From NCBI RefSeq assembly GCF_963169125.1, contig NC_084802.1, positions 24,331,607 to 24,395,606 on the forward strand: DNA of 64,000 nt. Direction: 5' to 3'. The stretch comes from Humulus lupulus. Lineage: Eukaryota > Streptophyta > Magnoliopsida > Rosales > Cannabaceae. The notes beneath the pieces are model-generated. The model was not told where the DNA came from. It saw nothing but the letters and a program-made list of their open reading frames with translations, and ran no database searches. Position 1 is the first letter of the stretch. Each line of letters opens with the position of its first letter. The position numbers and the translations under genes were made by a program. Positions 12,831 through 23,900 of this stretch are shown piece by piece.

Positions 12831-13450
12831 CACTACTACAAAATACACATTACAGGACACTTTTTTAGGACACGCACCTAAATGCAAGTCCTTAAAAATA
12901 TTTATGGAGTTTTTAGGACACTCATTGAGAGTCCTGAAAAAACACAATTTAGGACTCGCAATAAGTGTCCTAAAAGAATATACGAGTCCTAAAAAAATCT
13001 GGCTTATAAAAATAAGTGTTTTACTTAATAATTTTAAGGACTTGCTTTGGGAGTCCTTAATACTCTTTTAGGACTCGTAATGAGTGTCCTAAAAAAATAT
13101 GTGAGTCCTAAAAAAATTTGGGCTAAAAAATAAGTGTTTTACTTAATAATTTTAAGGACTTGCTTTGGGAGTCCTTAATACTTTTTTAGGACTCGCTTGT
13201 GACACTACTACAAAAACACTATTTTAGGACACTCACTTAAATGCGAGTCCTAAAAACAACTCCTGGACTTTTTAGGACTCGCGGAGTGAGTCCAAAATAC
13301 TACGTATGTCCTAAAAGTTTGAGTTTTTTTTAAACAAACACCTCTTAGACTTTTTAGGGCTCGCATTGGGAGTCCTAAAAGAATGTTTTTAGGACTCGCG
13401 TTGCGAGTCCTAAAAACTTATGCGTGTCCTAAAAGGTTTATTTTGTTTTT
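12831..13450. repeat. Left subterminal repeat array of the CACTA element, with a duplicated terminus
   Basis: Repeats of TTTTAGGACTCG(C) and its inverse fill this stretch. A 118-bp unit starting 'ataagtgttttacttaat' is tandemly repeated at 13012 and 13130. At 13203 a second CACTACTACAAAA terminus starts, followed by its own, slightly different repeat set. The first 350 bp closely match the left end of the CACTA element at 62458. Confidence 0.8.
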
Positions 13451-13789
13451 TTAATATACACCTCTTAGATTTTCTTTTATTTCTAAATTTTTAATATTAT
13501 ATTAACTTTTTATTTATAATAATTTATATATTAAAATTTAAATTAATTATGATATAATGAATAATTTGCTTAAATTTTATTTATTTAACATATTTATGAT
13601 AAAATTAATTAAAAAGAGTTATTTTATTGATTGGTTAAATATTGTAAAATAATTTTAAAATTTCACTAATAATATTGGTGTTTTTATTTTTTAAAATCCA
13701 TGTTGAAAATATTTAAAAAAAAAAGCAATAGTTCACATTAAATCAAATTTTGTTTAATTAAATAAGAAAAGGGAGATAAAAATACTAAA

Positions 13790-14166
13790 TCCCTAAATGA
13801 ATCTCAAAAATCCCCTTCTCTCTGCTCTTTCTTCCCAGTCGATACCACTCTTTCTTTTCCTCTCTCGCATTTCAGTCGGCCAGACCAGATGAGCCATCTC
13901 CGGCCACCACCCAATGACACGCACCCCACCACGAGCTTCCTTGGCCCCCGAAACCCCCAACCCGTGAAGCTCGCCTCCCCACTCGCTGGCCTCCGTCGCG
14001 ATTGGCTCCCCGAAGTTCCGTCGCCGCTGTGAGTTTGGAGGATTGTTCTGGCCTCCACCGTGGACGATGAAGGCTCCTGCTGGCGACGACGATGGGGAAG
14101 GCGACGTCGAAGGCTCCTGAGCTGGTGAAGTTCTCAGGCGTGGGTGGTGCTTCCATTCTCTTCAAG
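13790..14166 (+). other. GC-rich exon-like block inside the CACTA element
   Basis: This block stands out sharply from its AT-rich surroundings. On the plus strand a short frame starts at an ATG near 14091 (MGKATSKAPELVKF...) and runs to a consensus splice donor (AAG|GTAAAT) at about 14166. No partner exons are certain. One candidate lies at 18444-18560. The block could be a captured gene fragment or the element's own first exon. I do not recognise the protein. The minus-strand frames here are shadows of the composition. Confidence 0.4.
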
Positions 14167-17100
14167 GTAAATTTGTATTAATTGACACTTATGTTAATAC
14201 CATCTCCTATTAATATTAAGCTTCATGTGATTTGGGCATTTGTTTATCTTTTCCTTTCTTTTTGTTTTGGTTTTGTCAGTGTATTCTTATTCTGAAAAAA
14301 AAAATTCCTAATTTTTGATGTTTTAGTGTAACAGAAGCTTGTTAGAGTTGGACCAAAATTGGATATTATTTATAGAATTTTTTTAATGGGTTTATTTTCA
14401 TTTTTGACTGACACCCTTTTAACCTTGACAACTTTTGAGCCTTACTATATAACAAAATCAAGTCTTCATTATTCGTTTTGATTGAAGCTTTCTTCTGCAA
14501 GGCTTTTCTTTTCAACCATGTTTTTATTAAATATCAAATGTTTGATATTAGTAAGAAAAAAGAAAGAAAGAAAGAAAGAAAAAATAACACACAAACACAA
14601 CTGTCGGTAGCATTCGAAGAGCTAAAGATGGCATCTCATCTTCTCTCGTTGTCCCTATCGTAAAGCTTGGTTTTGCTGTCTGAATTTACATCACTATTTT
14701 AATTTTATGATAATATGTCATCAAACTTTTTAATATTGATTTATTTTATTTTTAAATTTTGAGTTTATACAAACATCTCTTTTTATACCTAGTCAGGATT
14801 TCAAAAAGAAAATGATACCCTCATTTCAATTGTTTAAATTGTTTCTTCTTACTTTTTTCTTTCTTTCTACTCTCGCTCACATCCCTTCAAAAAGACTAGT
14901 AACAAAAATTTAGATAAAATTGGATTTATTGTTAATTAAAATTGACTTGATAGTATTATATGGCTCTGTTTGTGATTATCAAACATGGAAAGTCCAAATC
15001 TACTATTAAAACAAATTAGAAAGATTCAAAATATTATTTTTTAAATGTAGACGCAATAAATCCCATAATATTATATACATTCATTCACATCCAAGTAAAG
15101 AAATGAAAATGATGATAATAATTGGTTCACCTAGCTAGTCTCTACCACTACATTAAGTTCTAATAGTATTGAAGAAGTATTATGCTCATCTTCAAGGTTA
15201 CCTGTTCAAACCTTTTTTCTTCTCTTCATAGGTACTCGTATGTGCAATCAAGAAAGTGATTTCATGAGCTTCCCAAAATGTAAAAACCATAAAAAGATAT
15301 AAATTCATTTACTAGTTGTATAGATAGTTTCTCTTAGTAAATATTTCTTAAAGAAATGATGTTATTAGAATAAATATTCTCACAAAAGTATTATTATTGT
15401 AGTAGTGTATAGTGAATGAGTTTTATTTGAGAATATATGTTAGAAATCTTATTATTTGCTTGATATTGCAAAGAACAAAATGTATACAATTTCATGGGTA
15501 GATATGATTCTTATAATATGATTTAGTGGCCTATTTAGCAAGTTTTCTAGCATGTGGATTTTCATGGACTGCTGCATCACATTTTTTCCTTTGTTATTTC
15601 CTATAATCTTAACATTTGACCGCCTAATTAACAATTAAGTTGATTATAGAATTTTAAATAACATGACTTAGGGTAATAACATGATATGGAACATACATTT
15701 AACTTTTTTATTTTTTATAATGTTGATAATAATGTTTAGGTTAATATTTTGACTGGTTTTGAAGCATTGGATCGGTAGCTAATTGCAAGAGGTATGTTGT
15801 ATTTAATTTTTTTTAATTTTCAATATTTTACAATCTTGAATGATAATTGTATTACTTTAGTGGAGTTTGAATATGTTAGATATTCATCTGTAGTGAAGTA
15901 GGTTATGAGAATTCTGTGTGCTGCGGTGATAATGGAAGATTGAGAACTTGCATGTCTTAGTGAAGTAGGTTCTGAGAATTTTGTGTGCTGCGGTGATATA
16001 TGGATGAAAACCTGTGTGTTGTTTGATTTGATTGACATGTTGGTGTTGAATGTGACAGATGGCTAGGCTAGTAAATTAGGGGATATGTTGTCCGATTTTC
16101 TATAGATGGTGACATGTTGGCTTTTCTCTTTTTCTTCTATTTTCAGTGCAAGATGTGTATTTTACTATGTTTTAGTTTTCATGTAATATGCTTTTTTTGT
16201 AATCTATTTTTTTGTTAAATTTTCATGTAGTATATTTCTGTTAATTGATGTTGTGCTTTGCTTAGATTATGTTGTGTGATTATATCATTATAGCAATTTA
16301 TGATATTCTACAATTTTCTTGCATAGCACATGTTTGATGAAAGTCCCAAGTTTTATCCTATAATCTTAATATTAGGCTCCAAAATCTAAAGGTTTGAGAC
16401 ACCTTTGAGCATATTTGGGCCAAGCCGGATATTTTTGCGCCTAACAGTATCTACTTCCAGTCTTCCACTTATACAAAGCCTTAAGCTCTTCTTTTTTATC
16501 CATTGTTTCCTCATGCAAGCCCAAGGCCTTTCTTTGTCTCTTTTGTAAACACCAATTTTTTATTTAAATTTTTTTTAGCAAATTTATGATCATGAGTATC
16601 ATCTAGAATGTGTTCAAGAGAGTCTATGAGTTTTAGTTAGCCTCTCGTGGTTGCTTAACTAACTTTGTTACAACAGCCATGTGATGGGTTGTTATTTCCG
16701 TTTTGGTTTCTTGAGCTTTATATAGTCTCTTGTGCACTAATGAGAACTAACTTTTTCTTTGCTTTTCTCTTGTGCACTAATGAGCTTTATACGTACATAT
16801 ATATATTAATTTAAAAATTAATTCTTTTGTAGAAAATATTATATATAAATATATAATTGACCTCAATGTATCAGGTCTTCTTCAATTTGTGTTTCGTGCT
16901 AATTACAATATAGAACTAGAAGCGAGTTTTTTATTCATGCAAGTAAATTATCTTTTCTCCAATCTACATGATTTGGTGATCTTCAATATGTATGGGCTTT
17001 CAATTATTTAATTGCTTATGCAATATTTTTTTATTATGACTGGGAAAACTTTATCATGAAATAATTTATTATGTAGTATCAAAAGAAACTCGTTTCTTTA

Positions 17101-18780
17101 GTTTTGTTTTGTACTATTGGATCTAATTGTTTGGTTTCAAAAACAACATCCTGATTGCTTTAACTGTTATGCCTGAAATGTATCATAACAAAAGGGTAAT
17201 GTCATAAATAATGTCTTCTACTTATATGACTGAATAACTTCTTTTAACTTCTTTTTTTTATCACAATTTATTGTTTTTGGTTTGATTTTATTGAGCTTCT
17301 GTTTAGCATATACAACCTTATATGCTCATTTTCAAGCTTCTTAACAAATCTGAAAATGTATTCAAAGTTTCCAATGTTTGTGTTGCCAATGAGGCACATG
17401 TAAACTTTGTGCAATAAAGAATGACATCTTTACTGATGAAAATTGAATCTCTATTTTATTTGTCTTTCTTTTATTTTTGAAGATAAATTTACACAAGAGA
17501 GTGTTGTTGAATAACTAATAGGCTAGTAAATTTGTCATGGTTCCATTTCATTGTGAAAATATTGTTGGATATCTCAATCTATCCTCTCTCTAAATTTGTG
17601 AATGACGGTAGAGGTTTGCCATGTCAAGCCCAACACTTTTATTTAATCTTGAACTTAAGACAAAATACGGTAATCTTTTAGGTATTGAGTGACTCTTATT
17701 TCTTTTATTGTTATTTGTTCTTACTTGCATCAATTTGCATTACTCTCATGAATATCAATTTGATGTATCATGTTGGCTTCTTTATTAAAATTTGTTGTGC
17801 TGCACTATTTGATGCACTTTTAGATTTTTTGTGCTTTTCTTGCTTAGTGCTGCCCCATAAATGTGTTAGATGAAGACCACATAATAAGCTGTAATGAGAA
17901 ATGAATTATGATTATCTTGAGTATTTTGCTTGTTATGCATTCTTTTGTTTACTTAGATATTAAGAAACAACTATTATTAGAATAATTGGGAATGGAAACC
18001 ATAGATTTTTCTTCATATATATAGTGCTCCACCATTTCTTTCTTTCTATTATAATTTTGGTATGAAGTATTATTCTTGGGATTCAAAGGGGTGAAATAAA
18101 AATATCACTTAATTACACTATGTTTTTTCATTTCTTTTATAAATAAATACTTTATCTTATATAAATATATATGTATGTTATTTACCTATATATTTTTTTT
18201 ATTCTGTATTTAATATGACAGTATAGGGTCCAAAAAAATTTTGGGTGTTTTTTTAGTATTTTCTTTTCAAATTTATTTTAATACATTTTGGACACTCAAA
18301 GGGATATATTTTTTTAAATCAAAATGAAAATTGTAGCAATTGTGAATAAACTTATTTATGTACACTACAATAAAAATCTAGTTATAATTTTTCATGTTCG
18401 GTGTATTATAATGTGATTTTTCATGTTTCATGGATGATTTTAGAAAGAAATTCATGGCAGCCAATCATTACTTTGGAAAGGCAGTGACGAGGGTGAGTAC
18501 AAGGACAAGAAGAAGAAATATATGTTGTTTGACAATGAATTTAGTGTTTTATTATATTTGTAATTTTTATTAGAGTAAACGATTCTTGTTTGAATGGTTA
18601 ATTATTTACTTTGTAAATCTAGTTATATATTTTTTAAGGTCAAGACGATTATAATTTTAATAAGTTTTGTTATTTTAATCTATAAATTTTTAGATTAATT
18701 TGTATATAAATGTTTCATTTAAATCATAATTTTTAATTTAAAATAACAATAAATAAATTTTTTAAAAATTAAAAATATAA
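14167..18780. other. AT-rich interior of the CACTA element
   Basis: There is no convincing coding sequence. Features seen are an AAAG microsatellite at about 14551-14582 and a direct duplication of a 45-bp motif 'gtgaagtaggtt.tgagaatt.tgtgtgctgcggtgat' at about 15893 and 15960. An open stretch at 18444-18560 (frame GSQSLLWKGSDEGEYKDKKKKY) follows an AG acceptor and could be a terminal exon. The product is unrecognised. Confidence 0.45.
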
Positions 18781-18812
18781 CTTTTAAGGTCACCAAAAGA
18801 GAGTCCTAAAAA

Positions 18813-19200
18813 CCTTACTTAAAGGCACTCAGCAAGATCTTTTAGGACTCGCGGACATTCTTTTAGGACTCGCACTGCGAGTCCTAAAAACCTTACTTAA
18901 AGGCACTCAGCAAGATCTTTTAGGACTCGCGGATATTTTTTAGGACACGCAGTGCGAGTCCTAAAAACCTTACTTAAAGGCACTCAGCAAGATCTTTTAG
19001 GACTCGCGGACATTTTTTAGGACTCGCAGCGCGAGTCCTAAAAACCTTACTTAAAGGCACTCAGCATGATCTTTTAGGACTCGTGGACATTCTTTTAGGA
19101 CTCGCAACGCGAGTCCTAAAAACCTTAGTTTTTAAGGCTCTCAAATAGAGGACTCGCGGGGCGCGAGTCCTAAAAAAATTTTTAGGACTCGAAATGCTAG
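18813..19200. repeat. Right subterminal array: five units of 77-78 bp
   Basis: The string 'ccttacttaaaggcactcagcaagatc' begins at 18813, 18891, 18968 and 19045, with a diverged fifth unit near 19123. This gives a period of 77-78 bp. Each unit carries TTTTAGGACTCGC followed by its inverse GCGAGTCCTAAAA, so each can fold as a hairpin. Confidence 0.88.
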
Positions 19201-19535
19201 TCCTAAAAACCCTTTTTTGTAGTAGTGTAGGTGACGATGTGTACATATGTGACTGCTCGACCACCACGGCCGAAGGTTTAAAGAGGAATTAGGGTTAAAA
19301 TCTATTTTGCCACTTAGGTTGGCTGGTTGTAAATCTTTTACTGTAATTATCCTTTAAAATATACTTTGGGATCCCAATGTACACAGTAAATGTTTTAGTG
19401 AAGCATTGTATCTTTAACCAAAATTTTTAACCCTAAACCATTAATCACATTTAGTTACACGATTATGGCCAAATGACTCGGTTAACGAGTTTTAAAATGC
19501 ACAACGTAACAGTCCCTGGGTAGTAGAGCGTTACA

Positions 19536-20403
19536 TAATGGTGTGCCAAATTTAATATATGCTAAAAGTTGTGTCAAATGTGACAAATTTGACACACAAT
19601 AAATGTTATGTTTTTTATTTACTTTTTTGCCACGAATTAATGTATTTTATATTAATTGAAAGCTTTTTAACTTATTTATTTATTAATTTTATATATATAT
19701 TTTTAATAAAAATTAAATAACTTTGACTTTTTGAGTTAATTTGCATTTTATACATTGTAGCACAATTATAAAAATTGGGACAAATATAATATTTACTCAT
19801 TTTTTGAACCAAATTTATCACAAAATTTATATCATTTATTATAGATGGTCTAATAAGTTTTGCATTTTAGTTTGAGAGCATATATATTTTTCAAGTGCAC
19901 ATTAATTTTTTTTAATTTATTGTGAATTAAAATTTATAAATTGTAACTTTGTCAAAAAAAAAACTATAAAAATTGTAATACAAAGTAATGTATATCTCTC
20001 CTTTTTTTTTTTTAAATTTTTACCTCAAAATTATACATTATAACACTATACATCACATTTTTTATATATCATTTAAATATTTTATTAGTTTTGAACATAT
20101 ATTATTAATATATCCACACCCAAAGACTTATATAAAGAAAAAATAAAAACTAATAAAATATATTTAGAGCTTAGCTTAACAATGAGTTTACGTAGAATCA
20201 TATCTTGTAGGACTGATCTTACTTTATCAACTTAAAACATTACTATGAAATGCAATCCGTCCGATGCCAAAAAGGAAGCTAGCTACCAATTCGATGAATC
20301 CAACGGCTAATATAATATATAGCCGAAATTTCAGATCCCTTAAAAAGTAGTACACTAGGGACCTCATAATTGGCCATATATTATTACGTACACATTTATT
20401 TAA
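19536..20403. other. Downstream flank of the PGG gene, AT-rich
   Basis: No gene is seen. Motifs 'gtgccaaattt' and 'gacacacaat' at 19540-19605 resemble those at 6620-6660 on the far side of the LTR insertion, so the LTR may have split one small repeat. On the minus strand AATAAA at about 20397-20402 lies just after the PGG stop codon and could serve polyadenylation. Confidence 0.4.
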
Positions 20404-20859
20404 TTAATCGAACCATTTATAAGATGAAGCACATCGTATCATAGGAGGAATGAAAGCTACGAGGGCCACGTAGTTAAGTCTGACATCGGCGTCCTTGGGT
20501 GTAACGGAAAATATGGCGAAGCCATAACCAAAACCCAGCGAGGCCGAAGCAACCAAAATTTCTGCATAGAAAGGAAACTCCTTAGTGAGACAGAGTATGA
20601 CGAACAAGCAGGAGATGAGTGCCGTGGAGTTGAATGCTAAGAAGAACCGGTAAGTAACTGGATCCGTCGCTAAAATCGCCTTCCCCGTTTGGTAACTGAC
20701 GTTTCCCTGAGTATCTTGCCATACGCCGCCGGGTGGGTTCACGCCGGCTTGGAAAGTCACCGCCACGATCAGCGCACAAACCACCAGCAAAACGTTTCGG
20801 ACATCACTCTTCTTGTCCTTAGTTTCGTCGTACTGGAACTTTTTCATATACTCACCCAT
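20404..20859 (-). CDS. Short PGG-domain membrane protein (151 aa)
   Basis: This single-exon frame from ATG at 20859 encodes a small multi-pass membrane protein. Residues 21-45 (NVLLVVCALIVAVTFQAGV then NPPGG) are the signature of the PGG domain. Three further hydrophobic stretches follow at about 68-90, 97-117 and 128-141. In plants the PGG domain normally closes ankyrin-repeat membrane proteins of the ACD6/ITN1 type, linked to defence and salt responses, where it is the membrane part. Here no ankyrin repeats are present in the frame or in the 900 bp upstream. It is therefore either a stand-alone PGG protein, a type common in plant genomes, or a remnant of a longer gene. The start is supported by a TATA box 62 bp upstream and the lack of an earlier in-frame ATG. 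The frame is intact. It is the only convincing host gene in the window. The localisation, plasma membrane or endomembrane, is inferred. Confidence 0.87.
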   Translation of the reverse strand: MGEYMKKFQYDETKDKKSDVRNVLLVVCALIVAVTFQAGVNPPGGVWQDTQGNVSYQTGKAILATDPVTYRFFLAFNSTALISCLFVILCLTKEFPFYAEILVASASLGFGYGFAIFSVTPKDADVRLNYVALVAFIPPMIRCASSYKWFD

Positions 20860-20920
20860 GAATCCCTTAATTATATTTTTATGTATATATATTTGTTTTG
20901 CTTAATTAGCTAGGCTGTGT

Positions 20921-20929
20921 CTATTTATA
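20921..20929 (-). promoter_or_regulatory. TATA box of the PGG gene
   Basis: The minus strand reads TATAAATAG here. It is 62 bp before the ATG at 20859, which would place the transcription start about 30 bp downstream, near 20893, and give a short 5'UTR. Confidence 0.65.
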
Positions 20930-21747
20930 CCCAAAAATATTATTCTTGACTTCTCTATTTATTATTCACTAATTTTATCTTTAAAATAAATATATAAATA
21001 AATAAAATATGAAGAATAGTATAATTAATTAAAAGTAATAAGTGCGTGAGACAAAGATAAAAAAGACTAATATATTTCCAGTCCACAAATGCAAATTGCT
21101 CTAATTATGTCGTATATTCATCTGTAACATCCAAAAACTTATATAGACAAATGCAAATTGCTCCCATCTATATATTAATTAGTCCAAACAAGATAATTAA
21201 GTACAACTCTCCATTTTAGAGATTTCAAGGATTGATTTTTCAAATTGTAAAGAGAAAAGAAGTAGACGTGAAAGACTAGTGGTCACTCTAGTCAATTATA
21301 TGAAAATTCTACAGGGTCAGATATTTTCGTATGTCAGTCAGTATCTACAAACTCTACGTACACTAACTGGATGGGTTACTCATCCTCTTCGTTCATATGT
21401 ATTATTCATGTAATCGTGTTTTTTTTAATAATAAATAATATATATTTTTGGATTTTAAAAAAAAAAATCCGTAAAAATGTTATTAAAACATAAAAAAATA
21501 TCATTTTAAAAAATTCTATTAAGATTATACCAATATGGATTTTATTTTTCATTATTTTAGTAACATTTTTCTTTAAATAAAAAAAATATTTCTTTTGCTT
21601 TTAAAAAAAAAAAAAATTCAATCAATTGCGATGATATTGTTAATGAAACGAATAGGTACGGTACACGCAGTAGACTTGTCTTAATGATGAGAATTAAGTA
21701 TGTGAATATGATTTATCCACCCATTCACGCCAAAGCGACCTAAAGAA
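20930..21747. other. Upstream region of the PGG gene, AT-rich
   Basis: No coding sequence is visible. A poly-A/poly-T-rich stretch occupies 21420-21620. Promoter elements of the PGG gene probably lie at its left edge. The right edge meets the copia LTR. Confidence 0.4.
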
Positions 21748-22139
21748 TGTTATAGTATATTATTATATTAATTAGAATTACAACATTGATTAATTCTAAT
21801 TAGTTCTGAACAAATTTAATATTGAAATTAACTAACATATATTCTCAGTATGATCATCATTTAAGATAGTTATTCAATAATGAGTTACTCAATATTTCAT
21901 ATCTTATTGAATGTCAAATATTCTCACATTAATTGTGGCAGAGACCTAGTGAGAGCTTTGAAGTCAATTATCCTCTCTAATTCTCTTTTCTTTTATCTTT
22001 TGTAGATCTAAACACTTTAGATCGAGGTCTTCAAATCAATAGCTGAAGGTATAATTTATCAATCACCTTAATTTTTTGTAACAATCCTATACAGTTTTAT
22101 TTCGCATATATTAGGATTGTTCACTACTAGAAATATAGG

Positions 22140-22545
22140 TTTTTACTTCGGTTTTTATAGTGAGCATACAAAAAAAGCGAAGTAAAAACCTTTTCAAACT
22201 CTTTTACTTCGCTTTTGAAATTGGCGCTCTGAAAAAAATTACATACTACTTCGTTTTTTTTAAAAAAACGAAGTGAAAAATTCATAGTGAAGAGGGTCGT
22301 GTTTGGTTGCACAAGCCCGTATATTATGTTTAGAGATAGTAAAAATGCAAAAAAATGGCCAAACCAAACGCGGTCCTTGTGCACTTTTAACTTCGGTTTT
22401 TAGGTAAAAACCGAAGTTAAAAGTGCACAAGGCCACCCACGCACATATCCACTTATGGACCTTTAACTTCGGTTTTTAGGTAAAAGCCAAAGTGGAAAGT
22501 CCACTTTCTACTTCGGTTTTTACCTAAAAACCGAAGTAAAAGGGC
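22140..22545. repeat. Left subterminal inverted repeats of the 9-kb CACTA
   Basis: The unit ACTTCGGTTTTTAGGTAAAAACCGAAGT is itself palindromic and recurs about four times, with variants. The same units fill the right end at 30765-31150. They are likely binding sites for the element's second protein, by analogy with TNPA of En/Spm. Confidence 0.8.
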
Positions 22546-23489
22546 TTTATAACCCCTTCCTACGACCCGAACGGTTATCTCTCTCAAACCCTCCTCTGCC
22601 CTCTGTGCAAAAAAAACCCCCAAAAACCTCCATTAACAACCGTGAGCCAACACCCATTTTCATTCTCCTAACCTTTTTTTTTTTTTGTTTCTTTATTTCT
22701 TGCAACATTTCTACCCTATAAACCGAAATATAGTCCAAAAATCTTTTTTTTTTTTTTAGAGAAAAAAAAGCATTTGGCCGTTGGTATTTTCTCCATTTGA
22801 AAGTGGTGTTTCTTGCAGGATCTTGACCGGATTTTTGTCATTGCAAGGGGATTTTGAGCTTCAAAATAGGTATAGATTACTAAAATGTGGTTTTGATGAT
22901 AATTTTTTATTTTTCTATGTTTTTTTTTACTTTTTTTATTATTTCGAATTTTATAATTAATATAATTAATATTTTTATAATTTTTATAATTATTTGTTTA
23001 TTTTTTTAGTTTGAATAATGTGATAAAAATTAGGTTTATTATAAATATATATGTATATTAGTAAATTTTAGAAATTTTGACAATAGATAAATTTGTTTTT
23101 TAAATATTTGAAAAAAAATAAATAGCTTGAAGATGATCAAAGTGTTGTTCAGTAGTTTCATTACTAGTTTGATTTTTTTTATTATTTATTGGTTTGATAA
23201 TTAATTATGTAGTTTACTAATTATGTAATGTTTTAGTAGGGTCGTTGATTGAGTGGTGAACTTTGTTGTTCATTTCGGGTGCATTGAAGATTAATATTGA
23301 AGGTTAGTTATTTTTTTATTTATATTACTACAAGATTTATGTATAAAGATAAGACTAATGTAATCATGCATATTAGATTTAGAGAAAGTTATGTTTGAAA
23401 ATTAGTGAAGTAGGCTCTGGGAAACTTGCGTGCTGTGGTGATATAAGGATGGGTTGATTTAAGCTTGATTATTTTGTTTGTTTGTGTTG

Positions 23490-23880
23490 TTGTTATAGGA
23501 AATTTTGAAATTGCGGTATGCTATAGAAACAGAGGATACTCTGCCGAATTTTTTAAAAAATTTATAAGACTAGAACCTAATAATGATAGATTCATCTATG
23601 CTTGATTATTGTGTTTGTTTTAAATGGTTTTATAGGTAATTTTGAAATTACGGTATGCTATAGAAACAGAGGATACTCTGCCGAATTTTTAAAAAAATTT
23701 ATAAGACAAGAACCTAATAATGATGGATTCATATATGCTTGATTATTGTGATTGTTTGCATTGGTTTTATAGGTAATTATGAAATTACGGTATGATATAG
23801 AAACAGAGGATACTCTGTCGACTTTTTAAAAAAATTTATAAGACTAGAACCTAATATAAATTTTTTTCTAACTTATTAGG
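23490..23880 (+). repeat. Three tandem 137-bp units in the transposase leader
   Basis: The string 'cggtatgctatagaaacagagg' begins at 23514, 23651 and 23788 (changed to 'tatgatat' in the third), so the period is 137 bp. Each unit starts after a splice-acceptor-like 'ttatag'. Units one and two contain the same short open frame (RNRGYSAEFFKKFIR) ending at TGA. The third unit lies directly before the transposase start. Confidence 0.85.
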
Positions 23881-23900
23881 AATTGAATATTATTATTAGT

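Larger units (their letters stand above)
12831..19227. mobile_element. Non-autonomous CACTA (En/Spm) transposon, 6.4 kb
   Basis: The element begins CACTACTACAAAA and ends TTTTTTGTAGTAGTG. It is flanked by the 3-bp duplication TAG (12828-12830 and 19228-19230). The empty site 'gagagcttaggtgacgat' is present at 60075-60092. Both ends carry many copies of a TTTTAGGACTCGC motif, often as inverted pairs, as expected for CACTA subterminal binding arrays. No transposase frame exists inside, so movement would need a protein from elsewhere. The interior is AT-rich except for a GC-rich exon-like block at 13800-14166. A second copy of the left terminus occurs at 13203. Confidence 0.92.
6783..19535 (+). 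mobile_element. Solo LTR (2.5 kb before insertions), host for three nested elements
   Basis: It starts TGTAACGACC at 6783 and ends GAGCGTTACA at 19535. With the two solo LTRs and the CACTA element removed it is about 2.47 kb. It then aligns by eye along its length with the intact LTR at 57501-60403. Both share the opening 'tttcctaataagg', the middle 'ttactcagcac.agacgatcctag', and the end 'atggccaaatgactcgg'. A TATAAAAGAAC box near 7329 followed by a CT-rich start region suggests plus-strand sense. The flanks are TATAG on the left and TAATG on the right, so the target duplication is not clean. Confidence 0.82.

Noticed and set aside
13804..14165. Two minus-strand frames of 84-97 codons in the GC-rich block
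   Set aside because: They are Arg/Gly/Ser-rich shadows of GC-rich sequence. The splice donor supports the plus strand.
18813..19200. Regularly spaced repeats as a possible CRISPR array
   Set aside because: The units are contiguous 77-bp tandem repeats at a transposon end in plant DNA, without unique spacers or cas genes.
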